From NCBI RefSeq assembly GCF_003052585.1, contig NZ_QASN01000002.1, positions 186,001 to 250,000 of the forward strand: 64,000 nucleotides of DNA, in the 5' to 3' direction. The notes below the pieces were generated by a model that ran no database searches, was not told the origin of the DNA, and saw only the letters and a program-made list of their open reading frames with translations. The translations under genes and the position numbers were made by a program. Numbering within the stretch: position 1 is the first letter of the stretch; each line of letters opens with the position of its first letter. Positions 25,124 through 33,935 of the stretch are shown here, one piece after another. This stretch comes from Pseudomonas mangrovi. GTDB lineage: Bacteria > Pseudomonadota > Gammaproteobacteria > Pseudomonadales > Pseudomonadaceae.

Positions 25124-25552
25124 TCAAATCTTCAGTTCTTGGGGCTGCTGGGCAGTGTGCGGGTGAGCTGCACCCTTGTACACCTTCAGCTTGCGGTACA
25201 TGTCGCGACCCAGCGGATTCTTCGGCAGCATGCCCTTGACCGCAGTCTCGATGACACGCTCGGGGGCTTTGGCGATCAGCTTCTCGAAGTTGATCTCCTT
25301 GATGCCACCGGGGAAACCGGAGTGGGAGTAGTACATTTTATCGGTGGTCTTGGCACCGGTAACACGAATCTGCTCGGCATTGATCACGACGATGTAGTCG
25401 CCGGTATCGACGTGCGGAGTGTATTCGGGCTTGTGCTTGCCACGCAGACGAGTAGCAATCTCGGTAGCCAGACGACCCAGAGTCTGACCAGCAGCGTCGA
25501 CAACGTACCAGTCGCGCTTGACGGTTTCCGGTTTAGCAGTAAACGTTTTCAT
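25124..25552 (-). CDS. rplM: 50S ribosomal protein L13 (uL13)
   Basis: 142 residues, normal length. Begins [20 protein letters not shown] and contains [17 protein letters not shown] and [18 protein letters not shown], all hallmark L13 stretches. In E. coli L13 represses its own operon by binding the mRNA leader; a hairpin lies in the leader here. First gene of the rplM-rpsI unit. Confidence 0.99.
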   Translation of the reverse strand: MKTFTAKPETVKRDWYVVDAAGQTLGRLATEIATRLRGKHKPEYTPHVDTGDYIVVINAEQIRVTGAKTTDKMYYSHSGFPGGIKEINFEKLIAKAPERVIETAVKGMLPKNPLGRDMYRKLKVYKGAAHPHTAQQPQELKI

Positions 25553-25563
25553 TCTATATAGCC

Positions 25564-25579
25564 TCAGGGGCCGCCCTGA
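25564..25579 (-). promoter_or_regulatory. Hairpin overlapping the rplM ribosome binding site
   Basis: Minus strand TCAGGG, loop CGGC, CCCTGA; the closing TGA is part of the Shine-Dalgarno TGAGG, nine bases before the rplM ATG. It could form part of a leader by which L13 limits its own translation (inference). Confidence 0.45.
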
Positions 25580-25593
25580 AAATAAGACGGCGG

Positions 25594-25623
25594 ATCTTAC
25601 TAGAATAGTGCTCGCCTTTACAA
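25594..25623 (-). promoter_or_regulatory. Candidate promoter of rplM-rpsI
   Basis: Minus strand TTGTAA (25618-25623), 18-base spacer, TAAGAT (25594-25599); predicted start about 35 bases before the rplM ATG. Fits consensus moderately. Confidence 0.5.
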
Positions 25624-25691
25624 GAAGGCAGCCGGAAACAGACGCTATCGGGGGCTCGGGTCATCGCATCCGCTACGGCGGGTTTCGGCAG

Positions 25692-25734
25692 GCTAGGCAT
25701 CCCCTGCCTTTTCCCGGACGAGCTAGGCATCCCC
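25692..25734. repeat. Two 13-base direct repeats in the rplM / aldo-keto reductase intergenic region
   Basis: GCTAGGCATCCCC occurs at 25692-25704 and again at 25722-25734, 30 bases apart. The first copy is also framed by GGCAG and CTGCC. The whole divergent intergenic space (25553-25858) otherwise holds the rplM leader and promoter and, for the plus-strand gene, no clear promoter box. Confidence 0.6.
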
Positions 25735-25858
25735 GCCAGGAAAGTTGCGGCATTATGCAGATCGAGCGAGAAATAGCAACCGAAAGTCCGCAAACAGCCT
25801 GCAGACCGGGTTATTGGCTAAGCTGCATGGCCCACCCATACCAGTACAGGCGATACCG

Positions 25859-26896
25859 ATGCAATTGCGACGACTCGGCACCAGCGACATCCACGTCAGC
25901 CAGATCTGCCTTGGCAGCATGACCTGGGGCCAGCAGAACACCGAGGCGGAAGCCTTCGCCCAGCTCGACCTGGCCAAGGCAAAGGGCGTCAACTTCCTCG
26001 ATACCGCAGAGATGTACCCCGTCCCGCCCCGCGCGCAAACCTATGGCAGCACCGAGAGCATCATCGGCCGCTACTTCAGGGCGCGCGGCAACCGCGCCGA
26101 GTGGATACTGGCCAGCAAGATCGCCGGCCCAGGCAACGGCATCGACTACATCCGCGACGGCCAGCTCAAGCACAATCGTGCGCACCTGAACGCAGCAGTC
26201 GACGCCAGCCTCAAGCGCCTGCAGACCGACTATCTGGACCTCTACCAGCTGCACTGGCCGGAGCGACGCACCAACTACTTCGGTCAACTGGGCTACCGCC
26301 ATCAGGAGCAGGAATTCACCCCACTGGAAGAGGTACTGGAGTCTCTGGATGAGCTGGTACGCGCCGGCAAGATCCGCCAGGTCGGCCTGTCCAATGAAAC
26401 ACCCTGGGGCACCATGCGTTTCCTCCATCTGGCTGAAAGCCGCAGCTGGCCACGCATGGTATCGATCCAGAATCCCTACAATCTGCTCAACCGCACCTTC
26501 GAGGTCGGCCTGGCCGAAATTGCCGCGCGCGAGCAGTGTGGCCTGCTTGCCTACTCGCCCCTGGCCTTCGGCATGCTCAGCGGCAAATATGAAGACGGCG
26601 CTCGTCCCGCCGGCGCGCGCATCACCGAGTTCAGCCGCTTCACCCGCTACACCAACCCCCAAGCCCAGGCGGCCTGCTCCGCCTATGTCGGCTTGGCACG
26701 CGAGCGCGGACTCGACCCGGCACAGATGGCGCTGGCGTTCGTCAACGCCCAGCCCTTCGTCACCAGCAACATCATCGGCGCCACCAACCTGGAACAGTTG
26801 CAGTGCAACCTGGACAGCCTCGCACTGCAGGCGGACAGCGAGCTGCTCAAGGCAATCGACGAGATCCACCGCCAGCAACCCAATCCAGCGCCATGA
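25859..26896 (+). CDS. Aldo/keto reductase, Tas family
   Basis: 345 residues, TIM-barrel NADP-dependent oxidoreductase. Seen: GLGSMTWG-like start (CLGSMTWGQQNTE), catalytic-type residues in DTAEMYP (Tyr) and ILASKIAG (Lys), and DLYQLHWPER (His). The length and the inserted PVPPRAQTYG segment point to the Tas subgroup, whose physiological substrate is unknown. The ATG at 25859 gives the conserved MQLRRLGTSD; longer readings extend into the intergenic region. It may be transcribed with the regulator downstream. Confidence 0.9.
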   Translation: MQLRRLGTSDIHVSQICLGSMTWGQQNTEAEAFAQLDLAKAKGVNFLDTAEMYPVPPRAQTYGSTESIIGRYFRARGNRAEWILASKIAGPGNGIDYIRDGQLKHNRAHLNAAVDASLKRLQTDYLDLYQLHWPERRTNYFGQLGYRHQEQEFTPLEEVLESLDELVRAGKIRQVGLSNETPWGTMRFLHLAESRSWPRMVSIQNPYNLLNRTFEVGLAEIAAREQCGLLAYSPLAFGMLSGKYEDGARPAGARITEFSRFTRYTNPQAQAACSAYVGLARERGLDPAQMALAFVNAQPFVTSNIIGATNLEQLQCNLDSLALQADSELLKAIDEIHRQQPNPAP

Positions 26897-26941
26897 GCAC
26901 GAAGATAGTGCTGGACAGCCTTGTAGAACAATAAGACGATC

Positions 26942-26958
26942 CGGCCATCATCTGGCCG
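26942..26958. other. Short inverted repeat between the reductase and the regulator
   Basis: CGGCCA (26942-26947), TCATC, TGGCCG (26953-26958), about 20 bases before the regulator ATG. Could be an operator or a weak attenuator; no T-run follows. Confidence 0.35.
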
Positions 26959-26976
26959 CTCTACCCTGGAAAGCCC

Positions 26977-27969
26977 ATGCAGTCTGCCTCACCCAAACGC
27001 ATCAGCATCCTCGCCGTTGAAGGCGTGTTCGCCTCGACCCTGATGCAGGCCAAGGACTTCTTCCACATGGCCAGCCTGCGCCACGGCAAACAGCTGGGGT
27101 TGGGGCTGAACCCAGCCCTGGACGTGCGCCTGGTCAGCCCAGACGGACAGCCAGCACTGAGCTTCAGCGGCGTTCGAATTCCGGTCGATGGCGGTCTGGA
27201 TGATGCCGAGCTGGTGGTGCTGCCCGCCTTCTGGGGCGACTTCGATCGCCTGCGCAGCCGCCATCCCCATATCCTCGACTGGCTGCGCGAGCGGCATGCC
27301 GGCGGCGCTACCCTGTGCGGCGAAGCCACCGGCGTGTTCTGGATGGCTGCTGCAGGTCTTCTGGATGGAAAGGAGGCAACGACCTATTGGCGCTTTCATC
27401 AGGAATTCGCCGAGCGCTTCCCGCGGGTACTGCTCAATCGCGACAAGCATCAGTCCGATGCCGACAAGCTGTACTGCGCCAGCGGCGTTACCTCAGCCAG
27501 CGACCTCTACATCCACCTGATCGAGCGCATCTGCGGCACTGCCGTAGCGCAGGGCGTCTCGCGCGACGTGTTCTACGAGATCCAGCGCAGCTACACGCCA
27601 GGCCGTCTCGGCTTCGGCGGCCAGAAGCTGCACCAGGACCTGAACATCCTGCAGATCCAGCAGTGGCTGGAGGATCACTTTGCGGAGAAATTCCGCTTCG
27701 AGGACGTTGCCCGCGAGCACGGCATGAGCATTCGCAACTTCATGCGCCGCTTCCACGCCGCTACCGGCGACAAGCCACTGCACTACCTGCAGCGTCTGCG
27801 GATAGAAACCGCCAAGGGGCTGCTCAGCGCGACCCGCAAGAGCATCAAGACCATCAGTTATGAAGTCGGTTACGACGATGCGAGCTTCTTCGCCCGGCTG
27901 TTCCGCCAGCACACCGAACTCTCACCGAACCAGTACCGCCGCCAGTTCCATCGCAAGGAAGGCGCCTGA
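26977..27969 (+). CDS. GlxA-type transcriptional regulator (DJ-1/PfpI domain plus AraC HTH)
   Basis: 330 residues. N-terminal class I glutamine-amidotransferase-like domain (about 8-190) with Cys114 in the nucleophile-elbow position (ATLCGEATGV) and the family block AAGLLDGKEATTYW; C-terminal AraC helix-turn-helix (about 225-325) with ISYEVGYDDASFFARLFRQ. Such proteins act as regulators, often of amine or amino-acid catabolism; the ligand here is unknown. The second element reads TTYW where most relatives have TTHW. Confidence 0.9.
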   Translation: MQSASPKRISILAVEGVFASTLMQAKDFFHMASLRHGKQLGLGLNPALDVRLVSPDGQPALSFSGVRIPVDGGLDDAELVVLPAFWGDFDRLRSRHPHILDWLRERHAGGATLCGEATGVFWMAAAGLLDGKEATTYWRFHQEFAERFPRVLLNRDKHQSDADKLYCASGVTSASDLYIHLIERICGTAVAQGVSRDVFYEIQRSYTPGRLGFGGQKLHQDLNILQIQQWLEDHFAEKFRFEDVAREHGMSIRNFMRRFHAATGDKPLHYLQRLRIETAKGLLSATRKSIKTISYEVGYDDASFFARLFRQHTELSPNQYRRQFHRKEGA

Positions 27970-28015
27970 GACACCTGCTACCAGAGCGCGATCACGCAGT
28001 CCGCAGACGCATACA

Positions 28016-28041
28016 TCGCGCAAAGGCGAGCGCTTGCGCGA
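28016..28041. terminator. Hairpin between the regulator and zapE
   Basis: TCGCGCAA (28016-28023) pairs with TTGCGCGA (28034-28041) over a 10-base loop. It lies between convergent genes, just before the zapE stop, but lacks a clear T-run, so termination is only plausible. Confidence 0.4.
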
Positions 28042-28047
28042 AAGACG

Positions 28048-29142
28048 CTAGGGCTTGTGCGGGCGCGCGAGAAACTCGTGAGACTGCATTTCCAGCAGGC
28101 GGCTCAGGGTGCGCTGGAACTCGAAGTTCAGTCGGCCGCCGGTGTAGAGATCCTTGAGCTCGACCTCGGCCGAGATGATCAGCTTGACGTTACGGTCGTA
28201 GAACTCGTCCACCAGATTGATGAAGCGGCGCGCCATGTCGTCCTTGGCCACGCTCATCTGCTCGACGTTGGCGAGGATCACCGCGTGGTAGATCTTGCCC
28301 AGCTCGATGTAGTCGTTCTGGCTGCGCGGTCCATCGCAGAGCTCGCGAAAATCGAACCAGGCGACGTCGTCACCCTCCTTGCGCGCGATGATCGCGCGGT
28401 TCTCGATCATCAGCGCCTTGTTCTCCTCGACCTGGCAATGCTCCGGCAGCAGGCTGCGGAAGCTCTTCTCCAGACTGATTTCGGCCTCGGCATCCAGCGG
28501 CCAGTGGAACAGTTCGGCCTGCTCCAGTGCACGCAGACGGTAGTCCACGCCACTGTCGACGTTGACGATCTCGGTGTGCTCCTTGAGCAACGCGATCGCC
28601 GGCAGGAAGCGCGCACGCTGCAGGCCGTCCTTGTACAGGCCATCCGGCACGATGTTCGAGGTCGCTACCAGTGAGACGCCGTTCTTGAACAACTCTTCAA
28701 GCAGGGTCGCAAGGATCATTGCATCGGTGATGTCGGAGACGAAGAACTCATCGAAGCAGATCACCCGCGCCTCCTCGGCGAAGCGCTTGCCGATGATGGT
28801 CAGGGGGTTCTTCTCGCCCTTGAGCGTCCTCATCTCTTCGTGGACCCGCTTCATGAAGCGATGGAAGTGAGTGCGCATCTTCTGCTTGAACGGCAGCGCT
28901 TCGAAGAAGGTGTCGACCAGGTAGGTCTTGCCGCGCCCCACGCCACCCCAGAAATACAAGCCCTTGACCGGCGCGCGCTCCTTGCGCGCGAAGAACTTGC
29001 CGAACAGCCCACGCGACTCGGGATCGGCGGCAATCAGGTCGTCGTACAGACGCTGCAGATGACGCACCGCAGTTTCCTGGGCGGCGTCATGAAAGAAATC
29101 GGCACGTTTGAGATCGGCCTGATAGCGCTCGAGGGGAGTCAT
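28048..29142 (-). CDS. zapE: ZapE, AFG1-family ATPase of the divisome
   Basis: 364 residues. P-loop GGVGRGKT near residue 67 followed by YLVDTFFEALPF; Walker B region VICFDEFFVSD; sensor segment LVATSNIVPDGLYKDGLQR. ZapE associates with the Z ring in E. coli and is needed at low oxygen or high temperature; the mitochondrial relative AFG1 acts in protein quality control. Separated from trpS by about 100 bases that contain a terminator-like hairpin. Confidence 0.95.
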   Translation of the reverse strand: MTPLERYQADLKRADFFHDAAQETAVRHLQRLYDDLIAADPESRGLFGKFFARKERAPVKGLYFWGGVGRGKTYLVDTFFEALPFKQKMRTHFHRFMKRVHEEMRTLKGEKNPLTIIGKRFAEEARVICFDEFFVSDITDAMILATLLEELFKNGVSLVATSNIVPDGLYKDGLQRARFLPAIALLKEHTEIVNVDSGVDYRLRALEQAELFHWPLDAEAEISLEKSFRSLLPEHCQVEENKALMIENRAIIARKEGDDVAWFDFRELCDGPRSQNDYIELGKIYHAVILANVEQMSVAKDDMARRFINLVDEFYDRNVKLIISAEVELKDLYTGGRLNFEFQRTLSRLLEMQSHEFLARPHKP

Positions 29143-29162
29143 GGTTCGTTAGCCGGGTAATG

Positions 29163-29192
29163 AAAAGCGGGGCGACACTTTAGCGACGCCCC
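29163..29192 (-). terminator. Terminator-like hairpin downstream of trpS
   Basis: Minus strand GGGGCG (29187-29192) and CGCCCC (29169-29174) form the stem, followed by GCTTTTC. Sits between trpS and zapE and may separate the two transcripts. Confidence 0.5.
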
Positions 29193-29242
29193 TGCAGCTT
29201 GGCAATTGGCCGCCGGTCCGGCGCCCGCCAGCCGATGGAGGA

Positions 29243-30601
29243 TCACTCGGCCAGGGCAGCAACCGCCGCACGCAGGCGCAGCATCGCGGCCTCCAGCGCT
29301 TCCGGGGTGGCGTGGGCCGGGCTGTCGGCGACGCATTCGCCATCCAGCCAGAGCGTGAACTGCGCGCCCTCGTCGGCACGCAACTCCAACGCATCAGCCC
29401 CCTGGGCGAGCAGGCGCGCGGTCACCACACCGACCGCCTTGGGATCGGCAAAGGGTCGCGACAACAGCAGCTCCTCGCCTTCTGCACTGAGAAAACGAAA
29501 GCGGAAGCTGCCGTCCTGCTCGCGAAAGCTGACGAAACGCGCCGCCTTGACTGCTTTTTTCTTGCCAGCCCCGGCAACCTGCACCTGCTCGCGAAACGAG
29601 CGCAGGCCGACCGCCTCACGCAGCTCGCCGAGGAACGGCGTGGCGATGCGCCGTGCCTTCAAGGCACCTGCCTGCAGCATGTCCTCGATCTCGCCGGGCT
29701 TCTGCATCAGCGCGTTGTAGTGCTCACGCGCCTGCGCCAGTTCGCCATCGAGCAGCTCGAACAGTCGCTGTTTGGCTTCGCCCCAGGCCAGGCCGCCAGC
29801 CAGATCGGCCCGAAAAGCAGCGGCCTGCTCGGCGCTGGCAAAGGCCTGGAAGAGCGTGAACAGATGCGCCGAGTCGGCATCCTTGGGCTCACCCGGCGCC
29901 CGTGAGTCGGTGACGATGCGATTGACCGCATCGCGCAACTGCTTGGCGCTGCCGAACAGCGGGATGGTGTTGTCGTAGCTCTTCGACATCTTGCGACCAT
30001 CCAGGCCCGGCAGAGTAGCGACGCTTTCTTCGATCAGCGCCTCGGGGGCAACGAAGTACTCGCGCCCGGCACCAAACAGATGATTGAAACGCTGACCGAT
30101 GTCGCGGGCCATTTCCACGTGCTGGATCTGGTCGCGACCAACCGGCACCTTGTTCGCATTGAACATCAGGATGTCCGCTGCCATCAGCACCGGATAGCTG
30201 AACAGCCCCATGGTCACACCAGCATCGGCGTCCTCGCCCTCGGCCAGATTCTTGTCCACCGAGGCCTTGTAGGCATGCGCACGATTGAGCAGGCCCTTGC
30301 CGGCGACGCAGGTGAGCAGCCAGGTCAGCTCCGGAATCTCGGGAATGTCGGACTGCCGATAGAAGGTGACCCGCTCGATATCCAGGCCGCAGGCGAGCCA
30401 GGTGGCGGCGATCTCCAGGCGCGAACGCTGGATGCGCAGCGGATCATCACACTTGATAAGCGCATGGTAGTCGGCGAGAAAGTAGAAGGAGTCCGCGTCG
30501 CTGTCACGACTGGCAACGATTGCAGGGCGAATGGCACCGGCATAGTTGCCCAGGTGGGGGGTGCCGGTGGTGGTGATGCCGGTGAGGATTCGGGTGGTCA
30601 T
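29243..30601 (-). CDS. trpS: Tryptophanyl-tRNA synthetase with C-terminal extension
   Basis: 452 residues, about 110 more than the E. coli enzyme. Class I catalytic core with the HIGH-equivalent TPHLGNY (14-20) and KMSKS (204-208). The extra tail (about 350-452) looks like two related units, [17 protein letters not shown]... (357-400) and [16 protein letters not shown]... (406-449), resembling the small YegP/DUF1508 fold (inference). The long form is, from memory, usual in Pseudomonas. The ATG at 30599-30601 gives [10 protein letters not shown]; longer versions are not supported. Confidence 0.95.
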   Translation of the reverse strand: MTTRILTGITTTGTPHLGNYAGAIRPAIVASRDSDADSFYFLADYHALIKCDDPLRIQRSRLEIAATWLACGLDIERVTFYRQSDIPEIPELTWLLTCVAGKGLLNRAHAYKASVDKNLAEGEDADAGVTMGLFSYPVLMAADILMFNANKVPVGRDQIQHVEMARDIGQRFNHLFGAGREYFVAPEALIEESVATLPGLDGRKMSKSYDNTIPLFGSAKQLRDAVNRIVTDSRAPGEPKDADSAHLFTLFQAFASAEQAAAFRADLAGGLAWGEAKQRLFELLDGELAQAREHYNALMQKPGEIEDMLQAGALKARRIATPFLGELREAVGLRSFREQVQVAGAGKKKAVKAARFVSFREQDGSFRFRFLSAEGEELLLSRPFADPKAVGVVTARLLAQGADALELRADEGAQFTLWLDGECVADSPAHATPEALEAAMLRLRAAVAALAE

Positions 30602-30729
30602 TGTTCTGCTATCGCCTTGCTGAGCGACCATCGCGGCTAGGCCCATGCGCCGCTCAAGCGGCACGATGGGCAAGAAGGTCGAGTTCTATGGGGGTGGACG
30701 AGCCTGCCGAGACGCCAAGGACCCAGGCG

Positions 30730-31359
30730 TCACAGACGGGACTGGACCAGGTCCTTGAGCTCGGTAAGCCGACCATGAAAAAAGTGGCCGCATTCTGCCA
30801 CTTTCAACAGCTCGTGGGGACGTTGCAGGGCCTGCGACCACTGATATACCCGCGCCGGCGTGATGACTTCGTCATCCTCCGGCTGGATCACCGTCATCCG
30901 GCAGTTCTCCGGCAGGCGCCCATCCAGCGGGAAACGTTCGACCGGCGGTGCCACCATGAACAGTGCACCCAGCTCCAGGCCTTCGCTCTCCAGCCTGCCG
31001 GCCAGACAGGCCGCCACGCAGGAGCCGAAGGAAAACCCCATGATGGTCAATGGCACGCCCGGATGCTTGTCCATCAGCCAGCGCGCCGCCGCTTCGGCAT
31101 CGTCGATCTCGCCACGACCCTGATCATGGCTACCTGCGCTGTGGCCGACACCACGAAAATTGAAGCGCAGGGTCGACAGCCCGTGATCGCGTGCGACCCG
31201 CTGCAGCGTGGCAACCACCTTGTTCTGCATGCTGCCCCCGTACAACGGATGCGGATGACAGATCAGCGCCGCACCACACGCGTCGGGCTGTATCAGATGC
31301 AGCGCCTCCAGCGGGCCTGCCGGCCCGTCGATCAGAAGGGGATTTTCGCGTTGACTCAA
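30730..31359 (-). CDS. Alpha/beta hydrolase, small serine-hydrolase family
   Basis: 209 residues. Seen: CHPHPLYGGSMQNKVV, RFNFRGVGHSAG, nucleophile elbow GFSFGS with Ser110, acid in PEDDE (162-163) and His192 in CGHFFHG. This is the pattern of a conserved group often annotated as alpha/beta hydrolase or CocE/NonD-type; substrate unknown. Its last 30 codons contain a hairpin followed by T6 on the coding strand (30778-30804). Divergent from yhcB. Confidence 0.9.
   Translation of the reverse strand: MSQRENPLLIDGPAGPLEALHLIQPDACGAALICHPHPLYGGSMQNKVVATLQRVARDHGLSTLRFNFRGVGHSAGSHDQGRGEIDDAEAAARWLMDKHPGVPLTIMGFSFGSCVAACLAGRLESEGLELGALFMVAPPVERFPLDGRLPENCRMTVIQPEDDEVITPARVYQWSQALQRPHELLKVAECGHFFHGRLTELKDLVQSRL
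30778..30804 (-). terminator. Terminator-like hairpin inside the hydrolase coding region
   Basis: Coding strand AAAGTGGC (30797-30804), loop AGAATGCG, GCCACTTT and then further T, giving a run of six T (30778-30783). It encodes KVAECGHFFH around the catalytic histidine, about 45 bases before the stop. Whether it terminates while being translated is unknown. Confidence 0.45.
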
Positions 31360-31487
31360 GACCGCACTCCGTGACCCGGCCGGGGGTCGACTCGTCTAGC
31401 ACACTGCCCGCAGCAGGCCTCACGGCGGTATACAGCTCGGGCTCGAGCCGCTAACGTAATGCAAAGCCGTTTATAGAGGAAGGACTC

Positions 31488-31919
31488 GTGGAACAGACAC
31501 TCACCGCCTGGCTGATACCCGCAGTCACCCTGCTCGCTGGCGTCGCCATCGGCTTCCTGGTGGCGCGCCTGGTGCCAGGTGCAGCACCTAATCGCACTCA
31601 GCGCCAACTGGATGAAATCCAGGAGCGCTTCGACAGCTATCAGAGCGAGGTGGTCAGCCACTTCAACACCACCGCCAGCCTGGTACGCAAGCTCACCCAG
31701 AGCTATCAGGACGTTCAGGAACATCTTTCAGACGGTGCCAACCGCCTGGCCCTCGACGAAAACAGTCGGCAGCGTCTGCTTGCGGCGCTGGAAGACAGCG
31801 CTCCGAGCCAACGCGAAAAGATCACTCCACCGGCAAGTAACGAGGCACCCAAGGACTACGCACCCAAGACCACGGATACACCCGGCACCCTGGACGCGAC
31901 CTTCGGCCTGCGCAAGTAA
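31488..31919 (+). CDS. zapG: YhcB/ZapG family inner-membrane protein (DUF1043)
   Basis: 143 residues from a GTG start (31488-31490) with AGGAAGGA just upstream. One N-terminal membrane segment (about 7-28, WLIPAVTLLAGVAIGFLVARL), a coiled-coil region (36-95, with FDSYQSEVVSHFNTTASLVRKL matching the family core) and a proline/threonine-rich tail. In E. coli YhcB/ZapG links cell-envelope synthesis and division. Placed next to cysNC, and often near degS/algW-type genes in other gammaproteobacteria. Confidence 0.92.
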   Translation: MEQTLTAWLIPAVTLLAGVAIGFLVARLVPGAAPNRTQRQLDEIQERFDSYQSEVVSHFNTTASLVRKLTQSYQDVQEHLSDGANRLALDENSRQRLLAALEDSAPSQREKITPPASNEAPKDYAPKTTDTPGTLDATFGLRK

Positions 31920-31938
31920 TCGCAGCCAGGCGCCAAGA

Positions 31939-31964
31939 AAAAGGCCCCGCATGCGGGGCCTTTT
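31939..31964. terminator. Bidirectional terminator between zapG and cysNC
   Basis: A 26-base perfect palindrome AAAAGGCCCCGC / GCGGGGCCTTTT centred on AT, with A- and T-runs on its two sides. It serves zapG directly; on the minus strand it follows cysNC. Confidence 0.9.
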
Positions 31965-31987
31965 CGTTTCTGCGGTTACTGATCGGC

Positions 31988-32017
31988 GGCTGAGCTTCGC
32001 GCGGGCGAAGCTCAGCC
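31988..32017. repeat. 13-bp perfect inverted repeat after cysNC
   Basis: GGCTGAGCTTCGC (31988-32000), loop GCGG, GCGAAGCTCAGCC (32005-32017), eight bases beyond the cysNC stop. No T-run, and a proper terminator follows it, so it looks more like a dispersed intergenic palindrome. Its core GGCTGAGCTTCGC resembles the GGGCTTCGCCAGGCTCAGCCC element at 40444-40464. Confidence 0.6.
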
Positions 32018-32024
32018 ATTCGAA

Positions 32025-33923
32025 TCAGATGGCGCCGCGTTCGCGCAGCAGCGCGAGCACCTGCTTGACGCATTCCTCGACCGGCAGCGCCTGGGTATCG
32101 ATCACCAGATCGGCATCCAGCGGGATGTCGTAGGGGAAGGATTCGCCTGGTATGTTGTCGCCCGCCGCGGCGTACAGCCCCTGCGGATCACGCTGACGGC
32201 AGACCTGCGGCGATGCCTGCACATAGACCGTCAGCAGCCGCTCGGCACCGATGATCGCACGCGCCTGCTCGCGCCCCTCGGCGTCCGGTGCGACGAACGC
32301 CGCCAGGCTCAACAGACCTGCCTCGTTGAACTGCTTCGCCACTTGGGCAGCACGACGCCAGTTCTCCGTACGGCCGGCGCGATCCTGTGCCAGACCCTTG
32401 TTCAGATCATGACGCAGGTTCTGGCCATCGAGCACGTAGACCGCACGGCCCATGTCGAACAGCTTGCGCTCGACCGCATAGGCCAGCGTGCTCTTGCCAG
32501 CGCCAGACAGACCGCTGAACAGCACAGTGGCTGGCTGCTGGCCGAAACGTGCGGCACGCTCCTCGGTGGAGACATGCGCCAGCTTGCCGTGGTGGCCGCC
32601 GCCCTGCCCGCCGACGGGCTCGGCGATGATCATGCCGGCACCGACGGTGCCGTTGGTCAGGCGGTCGACCACGATAAAGGAGCCGGTGGTGCGGTTGTGC
32701 TCATAACCGTCCAGGGCGATGGGCGCATCCAGAGCGACCTTCACCCGACCGATCTCGTTGAGCTGCAGGCTGCTGGCCGGCCCTTCTTCCAGGGTGTTCA
32801 CGTCGATGCGGTGAACGATGCTGGGAATCGAGCCGGGCACGTAGCTGGTGGCGCGCTTGATGTCGTACTTCTTGCCCGGCAGCATCGGCTCCTCGGCCAT
32901 CCATACCAGCATGGCGTCGAAGCTGTCGGTGACCTGCGGGCGGTTGTCGACGTGCACCAGCATGTCGCCGCGGGAAACGTCGATCTCATCTTCCAGGGTC
33001 AGGGTGATCGCCTGCCCTGGCCCGGCCTGTTCCAGCTCACCTTCGTAGGTGACGATCGACTTGATCCTGCTGCCCTTGCCCGACGGCAATGCGACAACCT
33101 CATCGCCCTTGCGCACGATGCCGCTGGCCAGGGTGCCGGCGAAACCGCGGAAGTTCAGGTTCGGACGATTGACGTACTGCACCGGGAAGCGCATGTCATT
33201 GAAGTTACGATCACCCGCGACCTCGACGGTCTCGAGGATCTCCATCAGCGACTGGCCGTCGTACCAAGGCGAGCGTTCGGAACGGTTGACCACGTTGTCA
33301 CCCTTCAGCGCGGACATCGGCACGAAGTACAGTGACGTGGGCTTGAGCGCGATACCTTCGGCGAACTTCAGATAGTCGGCCTTGATCTGCTCGAATACCG
33401 CCTGATCGAAGCCCTTGAGATCCATCTTGTTGACCGCGACGACGATGTGCTTGATGCCCAGCAAGGATGCGATGAAGCTGTGGCGCTTGGTCTGGGTCTG
33501 CACGCCGTAGCGGGCATCGATCAGGATGATCGCCAGATCGCAGGTGGAGGCGCCGGTGGCCATGTTGCGGGTGTACTGCTCATGGCCGGGGGTGTCGGCG
33601 ATGATGAACTTGCGCTTGGCGGTGCTGAAGTAGCGGTAGGCGACATCGATGGTGATGCCCTGCTCACGCTCGGCCTGCAGGCCGTCGACCAGTAGCGCAA
33701 GATCAACATCTTCGCCGGTGGTGCCGACCTTCTTGGAATCCTTGGTGATGGCTTCCAAGTGATCTTCGTAGATCATCTTGGAATCATGCAGCAGGCGCCC
33801 GATCAGGGTGCTCTTGCCGTCATCGACATTGCCGCAGGTCAGGAAGCGCAGCAGTTCCTTGCGCTCGTGCTGGGCCAGGTACGCGAGGATGTCCTCGCTG
33901 ATCAGATCAGACTGGTGAGACAT
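32025..33923 (-). CDS. cysNC: CysNC: sulfate adenylyltransferase GTPase subunit fused to APS kinase-like domain
   Basis: 632 residues. CysN part (about 1-460): EF-Tu-like GTPase with GNVDDGKST (31-39), [11 protein letters not shown] and NKMDLKGFD; it drives ATP sulfurylase CysD. CysC part (about 465-632): P-loop GLSGAGKST (471-479) and [16 protein letters not shown]. The position of the serine phosphorylated in E. coli CysC (FISP) is alanine here (AFVAP, Ala545) and the FTGIDSPYE loop is changed to IPGESFPYD. Fusion is common in Pseudomonas; whether the kinase half makes PAPS cannot be told. Confidence 0.96.
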   Translation of the reverse strand: MSHQSDLISEDILAYLAQHERKELLRFLTCGNVDDGKSTLIGRLLHDSKMIYEDHLEAITKDSKKVGTTGEDVDLALLVDGLQAEREQGITIDVAYRYFSTAKRKFIIADTPGHEQYTRNMATGASTCDLAIILIDARYGVQTQTKRHSFIASLLGIKHIVVAVNKMDLKGFDQAVFEQIKADYLKFAEGIALKPTSLYFVPMSALKGDNVVNRSERSPWYDGQSLMEILETVEVAGDRNFNDMRFPVQYVNRPNLNFRGFAGTLASGIVRKGDEVVALPSGKGSRIKSIVTYEGELEQAGPGQAITLTLEDEIDVSRGDMLVHVDNRPQVTDSFDAMLVWMAEEPMLPGKKYDIKRATSYVPGSIPSIVHRIDVNTLEEGPASSLQLNEIGRVKVALDAPIALDGYEHNRTTGSFIVVDRLTNGTVGAGMIIAEPVGGQGGGHHGKLAHVSTEERAARFGQQPATVLFSGLSGAGKSTLAYAVERKLFDMGRAVYVLDGQNLRHDLNKGLAQDRAGRTENWRRAAQVAKQFNEAGLLSLAAFVAPDAEGREQARAIIGAERLLTVYVQASPQVCRQRDPQGLYAAAGDNIPGESFPYDIPLDADLVIDTQALPVEECVKQVLALLRERGAI

Positions 33924-33935
33924 GATGCGTAATCC

